Shown here: piece after piece, positions 16,233 to 25,936 of the stretch
How the letters are laid out: the number at the start of each line of letters is the position of its first letter
How positions within the stretch are numbered: position 1 is the stretch's first letter
From: Treponema sp.
Lineage (GTDB): Bacteria; Spirochaetota; Spirochaetia; Treponematales; Breznakiellaceae
Assembly (NCBI GenBank): GCA_031257385.1
Contig: JAIROT010000101.1
Location: forward strand, 1 to 38,394
DNA: 38,394 nt
Direction of reading: 5' to 3'
Translations under genes and position numbers: made by a program
Notes under the pieces: generated by a model
The model's database searches: none
Told to the model about the DNA's origin: nothing
What the model saw: the letters and a program-made list of their open reading frames with translations, nothing else

Positions 16233-17264
16233 ATGAAGGAGATTTTTAAAGCCCTCTTAACAAAAACCATTGCCGGTGAGGACACGGTACTGGCGACCAT
16301 TGTGGCCGAAATTGGCTCCAGTCCCCGAAGCGCGGGCGCTCATATGCTGGTTGATAAGAACGGCAGGGTCTGCGGTACTATCGGCGGCGGAACAGTGGAA
16401 TATAAATCCATCCTGTATGCCCGGAACCTGCTGGAAAAAAGAAAGTCCGGACGTAAGACCTACCGGCTGTACCGTAACGATGAGGAAGAACTGGGCATGC
16501 TCTGCGGCGGCAATGTGGATGTTTATTTCCAGTTTATCAGGGGCGGTGATGAAAAAACGATTTCGTTGATGAAGGAATGTCTTTTGTGCCTGGAACGGGA
16601 CGAAGATATTTGGGTCTTTACCGATTTAACCAATCCCAACGACTGGATCATGGCCCTGTATGGCACGAATATTCCCTTAAAAGATATGGAAATGGGTACG
16701 GAAGACATTAAAGCACTTGCCAGAAACAAAGGCGTTATGGTGAACCTTGGAGAGAAACGTATTTACAGCGATCCAATCAACTTCGCGGGCAAGGTATTTA
16801 TTTTTGGCGGCGGGCATTGCGCCCGGGCTTTACAACCGGTACTTTCTACCACCGGTTTCCGCTGCGTTGTTTTTGATAACCGGGAAGAATTTGTAAGCCG
16901 GGAACTTTTCCCTTCCGCTTACGATCTGGTTATCGGTGATTATGAACATATAGACAGACATATCGATATTAGTTCCCGTGATTATATCGTAATCATGACT
17001 CACGCATGGGATGTCGTGGTGTTGCGCCAGGTCATATCCAAAAACTGCGCCTACATTGGCGTTATCGGCAGTAAGACAAAGATTACGGCTGTAAAACAGC
17101 AGCTTAAAAGCGAAGGGGTAAGCGACGGGTTTCTGAACCGGATCAATGCGCCTATCGGTCTGCGGATACGCTCAGAGACACCTGAAGAGATTGCAATCAG
17201 TATTGCCGGGGAGATGATTCTGCGCCGGGCTGAACAAAGAGCATCGGCAACGGGAAAAAGTTAA
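16233..17264 (+). CDS. XdhC/CoxI-family Mo-hydroxylase maturation protein
   Basis: VAEIGSSPRSAGAHMLVDKNGRVCGTIGGGTVEY, LGMLCGGNVDVY, VFIFGGGHCARAL, YIGVIGSKTK. Confidence 0.93.
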   Translation: MKEIFKALLTKTIAGEDTVLATIVAEIGSSPRSAGAHMLVDKNGRVCGTIGGGTVEYKSILYARNLLEKRKSGRKTYRLYRNDEEELGMLCGGNVDVYFQFIRGGDEKTISLMKECLLCLERDEDIWVFTDLTNPNDWIMALYGTNIPLKDMEMGTEDIKALARNKGVMVNLGEKRIYSDPINFAGKVFIFGGGHCARALQPVLSTTGFRCVVFDNREEFVSRELFPSAYDLVIGDYEHIDRHIDISSRDYIVIMTHAWDVVVLRQVISKNCAYIGVIGSKTKITAVKQQLKSEGVSDGFLNRINAPIGLRIRSETPEEIAISIAGEMILRRAEQRASATGKS

Positions 17265-17867
17265 ATGCGATTCGGCGCGGTAATCGCTGCGGCGGGACTT
17301 TCCGGCAGAATGGGTGTTTTCAAGCCGCTGCTGCCCCTGGGACACAGTACTTTCATTGAGCGAATAGTAAGTACCCTGCTGGATGGCGGAGCGGAAGAAA
17401 TCGCGGTAGTTACCGGACGCGATGCTCCGTTAATTGAAAAGGTTTTAGCCGGAAACAGTCATATTCATTTTATATACAACAAAGACTTTGGCCATACTGA
17501 AATGTTTTATTCTGTATCACTCGGCCTTGGTTTTATGGCAGATAGGGCCGATAGTATCTTTTTTACCCCTGTTGATGTTCCTCTGTTTGGCGCCCAAACC
17601 GTTCATCGGCTTGGCGCGTTTCTGCAAAATAGTGATATGCACATAATAGCTCCTGCATATCACGGAAAGACAGGACATCCGGTTGCTATACGTTCACGGG
17701 CGGTAAAAGAATTGATCAACTATAATGGCCATGATGGACTAAAAGGCGCAATTGCTTCATACAGTGGACCCACAGGCGTTCTGGAAGCGGACGATACGGG
17801 CATATTGTACGACTTCGATACACCGGAGGACTACCGATTGGCGGTAAATCCGGTTTTGCAGGGATAA
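17265..17867 (+). CDS. MocA/MobA-like nucleotidyltransferase (probable molybdenum cofactor cytidylyltransferase)
   Basis: AVIAAAGLSGRMGVFKPLLPLG, FTPVDVPLFGAQTV, GKTGHPVAI; ATG directly follows the xdhC stop. Confidence 0.9.
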   Translation: MRFGAVIAAAGLSGRMGVFKPLLPLGHSTFIERIVSTLLDGGAEEIAVVTGRDAPLIEKVLAGNSHIHFIYNKDFGHTEMFYSVSLGLGFMADRADSIFFTPVDVPLFGAQTVHRLGAFLQNSDMHIIAPAYHGKTGHPVAIRSRAVKELINYNGHDGLKGAIASYSGPTGVLEADDTGILYDFDTPEDYRLAVNPVLQG

Positions 17868-17965
17868 GCCGTGAATTGTTTGCAGATCGAAGTTGACGGT
17901 CAGATGATATAGTGTCTGTCCATAAAGCCGGTTGTGGATAGACCGTAGCCGCCAATTTTGCCGTA

Positions 17966-19330
17966 TTACATACCGCCGGTTACGTTTCTCAGCCACTTGC
18001 CGGTACGGAGGCGCCAGATGCCCAGCAGCACTTTGAAACATTCTTCCGAACTGAGGCAGAGGAAGAGTGCCCATACCGGGGCCTTGAAGTAAAAGCCGGC
18101 GAGGGCGGCCAGGGGCAGGGCTATGGTCCACATAAAAATTACGTCGTAGATGACACAAAAGATCGTATCGCCCCCGGCGCGGCAGATCCCCACCACCATC
18201 GACATATTGAAAGCACGGAAGGGGTACATGGCGCAGAGGATGATGAACATGACCCGCACGGAGGCGATAACATTTTCATTCACATTGAAAACCAGGGGAA
18301 GGAAGCGGGAAATACCGAGCAGCACACCCGCGGCCCCCACCGAGATCATGGGCGCGAAGCGGACAATCCGCGATGCGTATCCGCGGGCCTTCGCCTCATC
18401 CCCTTCCCCTATTTTTTTCCCAATGAGTACCGCCACGCCGTTGCCCAGGCCGATAAAGAGCACCCAGGTAAGCTGGTTGACCGTATTGGCGATGTTGAAG
18501 GCGGCAATGGCGTCCGTATGAGTACGGGCAAAGATCAGGTTTTGGAGGCTTACTCCGGCGGACCAGGTTATCTCGTTGATCAGCACCGGAAGGACTATGC
18601 GGATAAAGCGCCGGATATACGAAGAGCGGAATCCCAGCAGTTCCCGAAGGCTGCCCGCGGGCGGATATTTGTTGATATAACTTGCGCATAACAGAATCAG
18701 CATTTCGATAATCCGGGCGGCCACCGTGGCCGCGGCGGCCCCCCGTACCCCCATAGCGGGAAAAGGGCCGGCGCCGAAAATAAGGCAGTAGTTCAATACG
18801 GCATTGATGGTCAGGGCGATGAGCGTAGAGGTCATGGCAAGGCGGACTTTTTCCACAGAGCGCAGGGTGAGCGTAAAGACCATGCTTACCCCGAAAGGGA
18901 TGAAGGAAGGGGCCAGCATCCGCAGGTATTCGCTGCCGGCTGCAATAACCGCGGGATCTCTGGAATATACGCCTATGATTTTTCCCGGCACGAGGGACGC
19001 GGCCAGAGTAACAAGGCTTGCGCCGCTCAGGGCCAAAATGAGACAGAAGCCGGTGTTTTTCCGGATTCCCGCTATATCCCTTTTTCCCCAGAACTGAGCG
19101 GTAAAAATCGAAGCTCCGGAACAGAGGCCGAAAAGGGCGAGATTATACAGAAAGAAAACCTGATTGCCCAGCCCGACGGCGGCTATTTCCACCGTGCCGA
19201 GCCGGCCTATCATCACCGTATCCAGCATGTTCACTGCGGAATTGATAAAATTCTGAAACATGATGGGAAGGGCAATGGCAAAGAGACTGCGGTAAAATTG
19301 CCGGTCATTGAAAAGGGTGGAAATTCTCAT
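17966..19330 (-). CDS. MATE family efflux transporter
   Basis: ALPIMFQNFINSAVNMLDTVMIGRLGTVEIAAVGLGNQV and repeated MatE-like half. Confidence 0.92.
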   Translation of the reverse strand: MRISTLFNDRQFYRSLFAIALPIMFQNFINSAVNMLDTVMIGRLGTVEIAAVGLGNQVFFLYNLALFGLCSGASIFTAQFWGKRDIAGIRKNTGFCLILALSGASLVTLAASLVPGKIIGVYSRDPAVIAAGSEYLRMLAPSFIPFGVSMVFTLTLRSVEKVRLAMTSTLIALTINAVLNYCLIFGAGPFPAMGVRGAAAATVAARIIEMLILLCASYINKYPPAGSLRELLGFRSSYIRRFIRIVLPVLINEITWSAGVSLQNLIFARTHTDAIAAFNIANTVNQLTWVLFIGLGNGVAVLIGKKIGEGDEAKARGYASRIVRFAPMISVGAAGVLLGISRFLPLVFNVNENVIASVRVMFIILCAMYPFRAFNMSMVVGICRAGGDTIFCVIYDVIFMWTIALPLAALAGFYFKAPVWALFLCLSSEECFKVLLGIWRLRTGKWLRNVTGGM

Positions 19331-19433
19331 TTGGTCTATGTACCCTATCAAAATTTTAGTATAATATAAAGCCAACAAAAGTCAGAGTGGATTCCATTTT
19401 CGGAATTGGCCCGCCTTTTTTTTAAGAGATTAC

Positions 19434-19452
19434 CATGAAACAGGGTTTCATG
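19434..19452. repeat. Perfect inverted repeat CATGAAAC-AGG-GTTTCATG in the proS leader
   Basis: 8-bp arms, 3-nt centre. Confidence 0.45.
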
Positions 19453-19499
19453 TTCGATTTAACGGTACGGACGGATGGCCGGACGGAACAGGGGTTACC

Positions 19500-21374
19500 A
19501 TGAACTACAGCAGCACTTTTATTCCTACATTGCGGGAGGTCCCCGCGGACGCGGTAATCGCCAGCCACCGGCTTATGTTCCGGGCGGGAATGCTCCGCAA
19601 ACTAGCCAACGGCCTTTTTGCCTATCTGCCGCTGGGTTTTCGTTCTTTTCGCAAGGTGGAGCGCATAATCCGCGAAGAAATGGACGCCATTGGCGCCCTG
19701 GAGATCAAGCCCACTGTGGTGGTGCCGGGGGAAATATGGAAGGAATCCGGCCGCTGGGACGCCATGGGTGATGAGATGCTGCGGGCAAAGAACCGGCTCG
19801 GGGGAGATTTTGTGATTTCCCCCACCGCCGAGGAGGCTTTTACCGCCATTGTCAGAGACGAGCTTTCCAGTTACCGCCAGCTTCCCCTTACTCTCTACCA
19901 GATCAACACCAAGTACCGGGACGAGATCCGCCCCCGTTACGGCGTTATGCGGGGCAGGGAATTTGTCATGAAGGACGCCTATTCCTGGAATCGCGACGAG
20001 GAAAGCCTGGATAAGGTCTACCGGGCCATGGGCGGGGCTTATCGCCGTATCTTCAAACGCTGCGGCCTGACGGTAATTTCCGTAAAGGCCGATTCCGGCG
20101 CGATGGGGGGCAGCGGTTCCGAGGAATTTATGGTGGAAAGCGAGATCGGCGACAACACCCTGATCCTCTGTAAGTGCTGTGATTATGCCGCCAATGTGGA
20201 GAAGGCGGGCTGCAAACCCGATTTCAGCCCCCGGCCCTCGCCCGGCTTTGCCGGAAGCGCCGCCGCCGAAACCCCTCCCTATGAAAAAATCGACACCCCT
20301 GAAGTAAAAACAATAGAAGAACTCTGCGCCTTCATCAAAAACAGTGACGGCTCATCCGCGGGCACCAGGGAATTTATCAAAACGCTGATCTACCGGGCGC
20401 TGAACGTAGAAATAGACCTTTCCGCCGCGCCCGGCTGCGCGAAACTTGAGCGGAAAAACCCGGCGGGGGAAGCGCCGCAATCAAAAGGCGCCGCCGTCTA
20501 CCCTGAAGCGTTTTTTGCCGTGGCGATCCGCGGTGACCTGGACGTGAACGAGGTAAAACTCGCGGCGGCGCTCAAGGCCGGCGAGGTGGGCCTTGCCTCC
20601 GACAGCGACGTGGTGCGGCTGACAGGTGCGCCGGTGGGTTTTGCCGGTCCTGTCGGTCTTGTCTCCCTGCCTGTCATTCTGGACCACAGCGTTACCGGCA
20701 TGAGTGACGCCATTACCGGCGCGCTTGCCAAAGACCTGCACTACCGGCATGTCGCCTATGGCCGGGATTTTGAGGGCTGGATGATCGAGGATCTGCGTAC
20801 GGTCAAAGCCGGTGACCGCTGCCCTCTCTGCGGCGGCGAACTCTATGAAAAAAAAGGCAACGAGCTGGGCCACATCTTCAAACTTGGCTACAAATACACC
20901 CGCTCCATGAACGTGAGCTACCTCGATGAAAACGGCAAAACCTGTATCCCCACTATGGGCAGCTACGGCATAGGCCTTGACCGTACCCTCGCATCGGTAA
21001 TCGAAGAGCATCACGATGACTCAGGTATAGTCTGGCCCGTGTCGCTTGCGCCCTATCACGTTATTATCATTCCCGTTAAATATGACGGCGCGGCAAAAGC
21101 CGCCTCGGACAAACTCACCGCCGAACTTGAACGGGCCGGTATCGAAGTGCTCCTTGACGACCGCGGAGAGCGGCCCGGAGTCAAGTTTAACGACGCTGAT
21201 CTGCTCGGTATTCCCTGGAGGGTAGTGATCGGCGACAAGGGCCTCTCCCAATCAAGCCCCCAGGTTGAACTTAAACGCCGATCCGAAAAGGAAAACCGTA
21301 TGATCGCCCTGGACAAAGCGGCGGCGGAGCTGGCGGGGAAAATCAAGGAAGAACTTGCGGAACTGGACGGGTAG
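19500..21374 (+). CDS. proS: Prolyl-tRNA synthetase (bacterial type with inserted editing domain)
   Basis: SHRLMFRAGMLRKLANGLFAYLPLG, TNTKYRDEIRPRYGVMRGREFVMKDAYSW-like class II motifs, GSYGIGLDRTLASVIEEHHDD. Confidence 0.97.
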   Translation: MNYSSTFIPTLREVPADAVIASHRLMFRAGMLRKLANGLFAYLPLGFRSFRKVERIIREEMDAIGALEIKPTVVVPGEIWKESGRWDAMGDEMLRAKNRLGGDFVISPTAEEAFTAIVRDELSSYRQLPLTLYQINTKYRDEIRPRYGVMRGREFVMKDAYSWNRDEESLDKVYRAMGGAYRRIFKRCGLTVISVKADSGAMGGSGSEEFMVESEIGDNTLILCKCCDYAANVEKAGCKPDFSPRPSPGFAGSAAAETPPYEKIDTPEVKTIEELCAFIKNSDGSSAGTREFIKTLIYRALNVEIDLSAAPGCAKLERKNPAGEAPQSKGAAVYPEAFFAVAIRGDLDVNEVKLAAALKAGEVGLASDSDVVRLTGAPVGFAGPVGLVSLPVILDHSVTGMSDAITGALAKDLHYRHVAYGRDFEGWMIEDLRTVKAGDRCPLCGGELYEKKGNELGHIFKLGYKYTRSMNVSYLDENGKTCIPTMGSYGIGLDRTLASVIEEHHDDSGIVWPVSLAPYHVIIIPVKYDGAAKAASDKLTAELERAGIEVLLDDRGERPGVKFNDADLLGIPWRVVIGDKGLSQSSPQVELKRRSEKENRMIALDKAAAELAGKIKEELAELDG

Positions 21375-21430
21375 AGAGGGAGGCGTTTGCACGGCAACGA
21401 AAGGCCCATTCGAAAGAATACCGAAGCCCT

Positions 21431-23182
21431 TCATCCCCGCCCGGCGCTCCAGCCCATACTTTCCTGCTGTATCCGGTAGAGCCGGGCGAAAAGTCCGCCC
21501 CGCGTCAGTAATTCCTCCCCGCTTCCCTCTTCCACCACACGGCCCTTATCCAGCACGATGATCTTATCCGCGCCGAGGATCGTCCGCAGGCGGTGGGCAA
21601 TAACAATTACCGTCCGGTTTTCTATCAGGGCGGAAATTGCCTCCTGGATCAGTGTTTCATTTTCCGGGTCAAGGGAAGCGGTGGCTTCGTCCAGCAGCAC
21701 AACCGGCGCGTTTTTGAGGAGAGCGCGGGCGATGGAGATGCGCTGCCGTTCCCCGCCGGAAAGGGTGGAGCCGTTTTCTCCGATAAGGGTCTGGTAACCG
21801 TCGGGCATTTCCGCGATAAATTCGTCGCAGCGGGCCAGCTTCGCCGCGGCAATAATTTCGTCATCGCTTGCGCCGTGTTTCCCGATACGGATATTGTTGG
21901 CAATCGTATCGTTAAACAGCACCACATCCTGAAACACAAAACTCATATTCCGCATGAGGGTTTCAGGATCGATGCCGCGCAGGTCCCTGCCGCCGATGCT
22001 AATGCGGCCCTCCCCCGGATCCCAAAACCGCGCGATAAGCCGGGCAATAGTGCTCTTGCCGCTCCCCGAAGGGCCGGTAATGGCGGTGACGCTGCCCTGC
22101 GGAATACGCAGGCTGACGTTTTTGAGCGTGTAGCCGTCATTGCCATACGCAAAGGAAACGTCCCGCATCTCTATGTCGTAATGGGGAAGGCTTATGTTTT
22201 CCTCCCCGCTCATGGGCGGTTCCTTCCGTAGCGCCTGCATCCGTTTGGTGGAAACCAGCATATAAAAGAATTCCGGCAGCAGGGTGAACAGCACAATCAG
22301 GGGCGCGTATATTTTTGCGCTGATAATCACAAAGACAAGGAGCTTTACCGCGCCGATGCGCTGCGAGCTAAGGCCCGTCACCCCGGCAAGCGTTACCACG
22401 CCTATGCCCACCTGCATGATCATCATCGCCAGGGTTACAAAGGCGCCTATAAGCCCTTCAGATTTAATGGCCAGAAGCATCATGGCGCGGCAGGATTTTT
22501 CCAGCTGCGTGAACTTTTCACCGGCAAGCCCAAAGGCTTTAACCACCTTGATGCCCTCAAGATATTCCTGCACCTGGAGCGACACGTTGAGTTTTGCCTG
22601 CACGTGGCGTTCCCCGAAAAGGCGCTGCAGTTTCCGGCTGCCCAAAATAAGGGCGAAGGCAAGGGGCAGCGCGGCAAACAGTGCGATGGAAAGCCGCCAG
22701 TCGTAAAAGGCCAAAAGCGCGCAGGTAATCGTAATCGTGATGATGTTCCCAAAGAGCCCCGGCGCCACATGGCTCATGGTGTGCTCAATGGAAGTGCAGT
22801 CGGCCATCATGTTGGTGGTCAATTCGGTAAGGTCCTTATTGTTAAAAAAACTTAAAGGAAGACGCCGGATATGCTCGGCAACCTCAAGGCGGATTTTTTC
22901 CGTTTCCCGGTAAGCGACGGTATAGGTCTTGCGGTATTCGTTTCGGTAGGCAAAAAAGTAGAGAACCGCGGCGGCGAGGCCCGCGCCGAATAACAGCCAA
23001 AGCCGCGCCGCATCAAGGGATCCGCCCGTGTAAAGCGGCTCAAACAGGGTGATAATCGTTTGAATGATCACGACAAAGGGTATGAGCAGCGTAAAGTTTG
23101 TAAACACCACCGCCAGTACTCCCCTCTTGAAATTCCGGTAACCTTCGTCCGAGAGGCCCAGTAATGCTTTTATGTTAAACAT
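21431..23182 (-). CDS. ABC transporter permease/ATP-binding protein (half transporter 2)
   Basis: Walker A GPSGSGKST, signature LSGGERQR, Walker B VVLLDEATASLD; ATG 23182 with GGAG. Confidence 0.94.
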   Translation of the reverse strand: MFNIKALLGLSDEGYRNFKRGVLAVVFTNFTLLIPFVVIIQTIITLFEPLYTGGSLDAARLWLLFGAGLAAAVLYFFAYRNEYRKTYTVAYRETEKIRLEVAEHIRRLPLSFFNNKDLTELTTNMMADCTSIEHTMSHVAPGLFGNIITITITCALLAFYDWRLSIALFAALPLAFALILGSRKLQRLFGERHVQAKLNVSLQVQEYLEGIKVVKAFGLAGEKFTQLEKSCRAMMLLAIKSEGLIGAFVTLAMMIMQVGIGVVTLAGVTGLSSQRIGAVKLLVFVIISAKIYAPLIVLFTLLPEFFYMLVSTKRMQALRKEPPMSGEENISLPHYDIEMRDVSFAYGNDGYTLKNVSLRIPQGSVTAITGPSGSGKSTIARLIARFWDPGEGRISIGGRDLRGIDPETLMRNMSFVFQDVVLFNDTIANNIRIGKHGASDDEIIAAAKLARCDEFIAEMPDGYQTLIGENGSTLSGGERQRISIARALLKNAPVVLLDEATASLDPENETLIQEAISALIENRTVIVIAHRLRTILGADKIIVLDKGRVVEEGSGEELLTRGGLFARLYRIQQESMGWSAGRG

Positions 23183-25028
23183 TTTTTGCTCCAATTCTCC
23201 AGTTCAGCGCCCCGGTGTATTGCAGCCACATACGGCTGTACCTCCCGTTTGAGTTTACCAGCTCGTCGTGCCTTCCCTCTTCTGCCAGACGCCCCTTGTC
23301 AATCACCACAATTTTATCCGCGCCCCGCACCGTGCTTAAACGGTGGGCAATGATAATCACGGTTTTGTTTTTCATTAATTCCTCAAAGGCCCTTTGAATG
23401 TTCTGTTCGTTCTCCGGGTCGGCAAACGCGGTGGCTTCGTCCAGAACGATGATGGGGGCGTTTTTTAGGATTGCCCGCGCTATCACCAGCCGCTGCTTTT
23501 CGCCGCCGGAAAGGTGTATGTTTTTGGCGCCGATAACCGTGTCGTAGCGCGAAGGGAGTTTTTCAATAAACTCGTGGCATTGGGCGGCGCGGGCGGCGGC
23601 GATCACCGCATCGCGTTCCGCGTTTGGGCTGCCTATTTTAATATTGTCCAAAATACTCTGCTTGAACAGATATACGTCCTGAAACACAAAACTTACGAGG
23701 GACATAAGGTAGCCGTTTTCCATGTCCCGTATATCCACGCCGCCGATTTTTACCGCCCCTTCGTTTACGTCGTAAAAGCGGGGAATAAGGTGCGCTATGG
23801 TGGTTTTTCCGCTCCCCGAAGGGCCTGCCAGCGCTGTTATTTCTCCCTGCTTCGCGGTAAAACTGATATTCGAAAGGGCTTCAACATCGGCGTAACTAAA
23901 ACTAACGTTTTCAAAGGACACCGAATATTCGCCTGCCGTTTTCGGCTCGGTTGTTTCGGTCAGGCGCCGCACATCCAGGACATTGTCCATGCGGCCAATG
24001 CCATCGGCAACCAACTTGCCGGTTTGGGAAACGTACATCAGTTTGGTGAAGGGCGTTGAAAGGGAAACGGAAAATATCAGGTAAAATACCGCCGCCGCGG
24101 AAAACTTTGCATAATCGGCAGCGCCGCCGGAAAGCAGTATAATTACCGGCATTAAAAACAAAAACACATAGTTGACGGTCAGCATGAAAAAGACCATTAC
24201 CGTTTCCCAGGAGAAGGTGTACTTCATCACAAACTCTCCGTAGTTCAGAATGGTCTCGTGGAATTTGCGGAAGGAATAAATGGTCTGGTTAAAGGCCTTA
24301 ACTACCGAAATGCCCCGCACATATTCAACGGCGGCGTTGTTCATTTCCTCAAGCCCGTCCTGGTATTTTTTGATAAACACCTGGGCGTTAGCGTTGCCGT
24401 AGGCGAGGGTTTGCAGGGCGTAGCTTATGACGATGGGCACAAAGCTCGCCAGCCCCAGCCGCCAGTCAAAAAAGAAAAGCACCCCAAGGGTTATTACCGG
24501 CATGGCGAAGGATCCCGCAAGATCGGGAAGCTGGTGCGCAACAAACGTTTCGAGCTTTTCGATGTTTTCATCCACAATTTTACGGAGCTTGCCCGTGGAG
24601 TTTCCCGTATGAAAACCCAGCGGCAACGACGCTATATGCCGGGTAAAATCCAGCTTGAGTTTGTAGAGCGTGGTAAACGCCGCTATGTGGGAACATATGA
24701 GGGCGGTAAAGTTAAGCGCGATGGCCGCGACAGCCCCGCCCGCGGCAAGCCACCCAAGCCGCACGAGGCAGGCCCGGTCAGGGGCGCCCCGGACGCCGTG
24801 CGGCGCCAGTTCGCGGATAATATAGAACACCGCCACAAAGGGCGTAAAAGACACCGCCACGCTGAAAACCGCCAGCACGCAGGAAGCAATGACCAGCGGC
24901 TTTTTTATCGATGCCAATTCCCAGAGCCTGGCCATGCCGACCTTTGGCGGGCGGGCGGAATGATTTTGGTTATACGACGCCGCCATTGGCATCCCGCGTC
25001 CGCCGGTCTTATGTACTTTTTTTTTCAT
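23175..25028 (-). CDS. ABC transporter permease/ATP-binding protein (half transporter 1)
   Basis: GPSGSGKTT, LSGGEKQR, IIVLDEATAFADPENE; ATG 25028 with AGGAGG SD. Confidence 0.94.
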   Translation of the reverse strand: MKKKVHKTGGRGMPMAASYNQNHSARPPKVGMARLWELASIKKPLVIASCVLAVFSVAVSFTPFVAVFYIIRELAPHGVRGAPDRACLVRLGWLAAGGAVAAIALNFTALICSHIAAFTTLYKLKLDFTRHIASLPLGFHTGNSTGKLRKIVDENIEKLETFVAHQLPDLAGSFAMPVITLGVLFFFDWRLGLASFVPIVISYALQTLAYGNANAQVFIKKYQDGLEEMNNAAVEYVRGISVVKAFNQTIYSFRKFHETILNYGEFVMKYTFSWETVMVFFMLTVNYVFLFLMPVIILLSGGAADYAKFSAAAVFYLIFSVSLSTPFTKLMYVSQTGKLVADGIGRMDNVLDVRRLTETTEPKTAGEYSVSFENVSFSYADVEALSNISFTAKQGEITALAGPSGSGKTTIAHLIPRFYDVNEGAVKIGGVDIRDMENGYLMSLVSFVFQDVYLFKQSILDNIKIGSPNAERDAVIAAARAAQCHEFIEKLPSRYDTVIGAKNIHLSGGEKQRLVIARAILKNAPIIVLDEATAFADPENEQNIQRAFEELMKNKTVIIIAHRLSTVRGADKIVVIDKGRLAEEGRHDELVNSNGRYSRMWLQYTGALNWRIGAKNV

Positions 25029-25042
25029 TGGATAAATTCCTC

Positions 25043-25669
25043 CTAATCCTTTTTTGCCCGGGCGCTTATACAAAGACGGTTCTTTCCCTCTGACCAAATT
25101 TGCACATGGATAAATCCCGCTTCCGCAAGATAGCCGTGAAATTCCGGAGCCGTATAGGTTTTCAGGCTCAGTTTATTTATCCAATACTGATAGGGAACTT
25201 CTCCTTGTTCCGGTTTATTCATCTCGTTGCAAATAAGAAAGACGCCCCCGGGCTTGAGCGTCCGTCTTACTTCCAAAAAGTCCCCGGCTAAATCGGGCCA
25301 AAAATAGATGGTTTCAAAGGCGGTCACTATATCAAAGGTGTTGTCCGGCCAGGGGTTTTCCGATACGCTGCCCTGTCGTATTTCACAGCGGCCTTCGCGA
25401 ATGGCCTTTGCATTGAGCTTCCGGCTTTTTTTAACACTTGCCCCGGCATAATCCAGGCCGCAGACCCGTCCCTCCGGCGCCCGCTTCAGCATCCGCTGAA
25501 TATTTTTGCCCCCTCCGCAGCCTATATCCAGGATGGTGTCCTGAGGTCTCAGGGCAAGGTGTTTAAGGCCCCAATTCGATACGGCGCTGTGCCCTATGTT
25601 CATACCGGTAAGCAAAAGCCATCCGCCAAATCCTTCCGGTTTATGAAAGCCGGAAAAAAAATTATTCAC
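25043..25669 (-). CDS. Class I SAM-dependent methyltransferase
   Basis: ILDIGCGGGKNIQRML, NTFDIVTAFETIYFW; GTG 25669 preceded by GGAGG. Confidence 0.9.
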   Translation of the reverse strand: MNNFFSGFHKPEGFGGWLLLTGMNIGHSAVSNWGLKHLALRPQDTILDIGCGGGKNIQRMLKRAPEGRVCGLDYAGASVKKSRKLNAKAIREGRCEIRQGSVSENPWPDNTFDIVTAFETIYFWPDLAGDFLEVRRTLKPGGVFLICNEMNKPEQGEVPYQYWINKLSLKTYTAPEFHGYLAEAGFIHVQIWSEGKNRLCISARAKKD

Positions 25670-25696
25670 AGGTAAAACCTCCTTTTTTGTTAAAGT

Positions 25697-25736
25697 TAAC
25701 ATTATAAGTTATATCTAACATTATGGAATATGTCAA
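25697..25736 (-). promoter_or_regulatory. Promoter of the methyltransferase-ABC operon: TTGACA - 17 nt - TATAAC, overlapped by ATAATGTTA direct repeats
   Basis: -35 25736..25731, -10 25713..25708; repeats at 25724..25716 and 25705..25697. Confidence 0.65.
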
Positions 25737-25817
25737 GTTTGCTCAGGAACGGCACAGTATCGAAAGGCCCCGGACCGGTTAGGGACTATGGAACCTGCTG
25801 CCCGGGCCGGACTAAAC

Positions 25818-25864
25818 AGCCTTAGGAGCCCAAAAATCCACAAGTCCCACAGGCTCCTTAGGCT
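25818..25864 (-). repeat. Dispersed palindromic repeat, copy 2 (AGCCTTAGGAGCC...GGCTCCTTAGGCT)
   Basis: 13-bp near-perfect terminal inverted repeats; shares 28 bp with copy 1 at 15022 in opposite orientation. Confidence 0.75.
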
Positions 25865-25901
25865 AAATCCCCGCTCAATCCGCGGCAGGGGCATAAGCGT
25901 C

Positions 25902-25930
25902 TTGTAAATCCCCCTTTTTTGCGTTACCGT
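25902..25930 (+). promoter_or_regulatory. Possible secA promoter TTGTAA - 17 nt - TACCGT, 6 nt before ATG
   Basis: -35-like 25902..25907, TAnnnT -10 at 25925..25930, ATG 25937; no SD visible. Confidence 0.4.
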
Positions 25931-25936
25931 ACTCCT

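Noticed and set aside
24258-25046. 262-aa plus-strand ORF opposite the ABC transporter
   Set aside because: Basic, low-complexity antisense ORF with no start signal.
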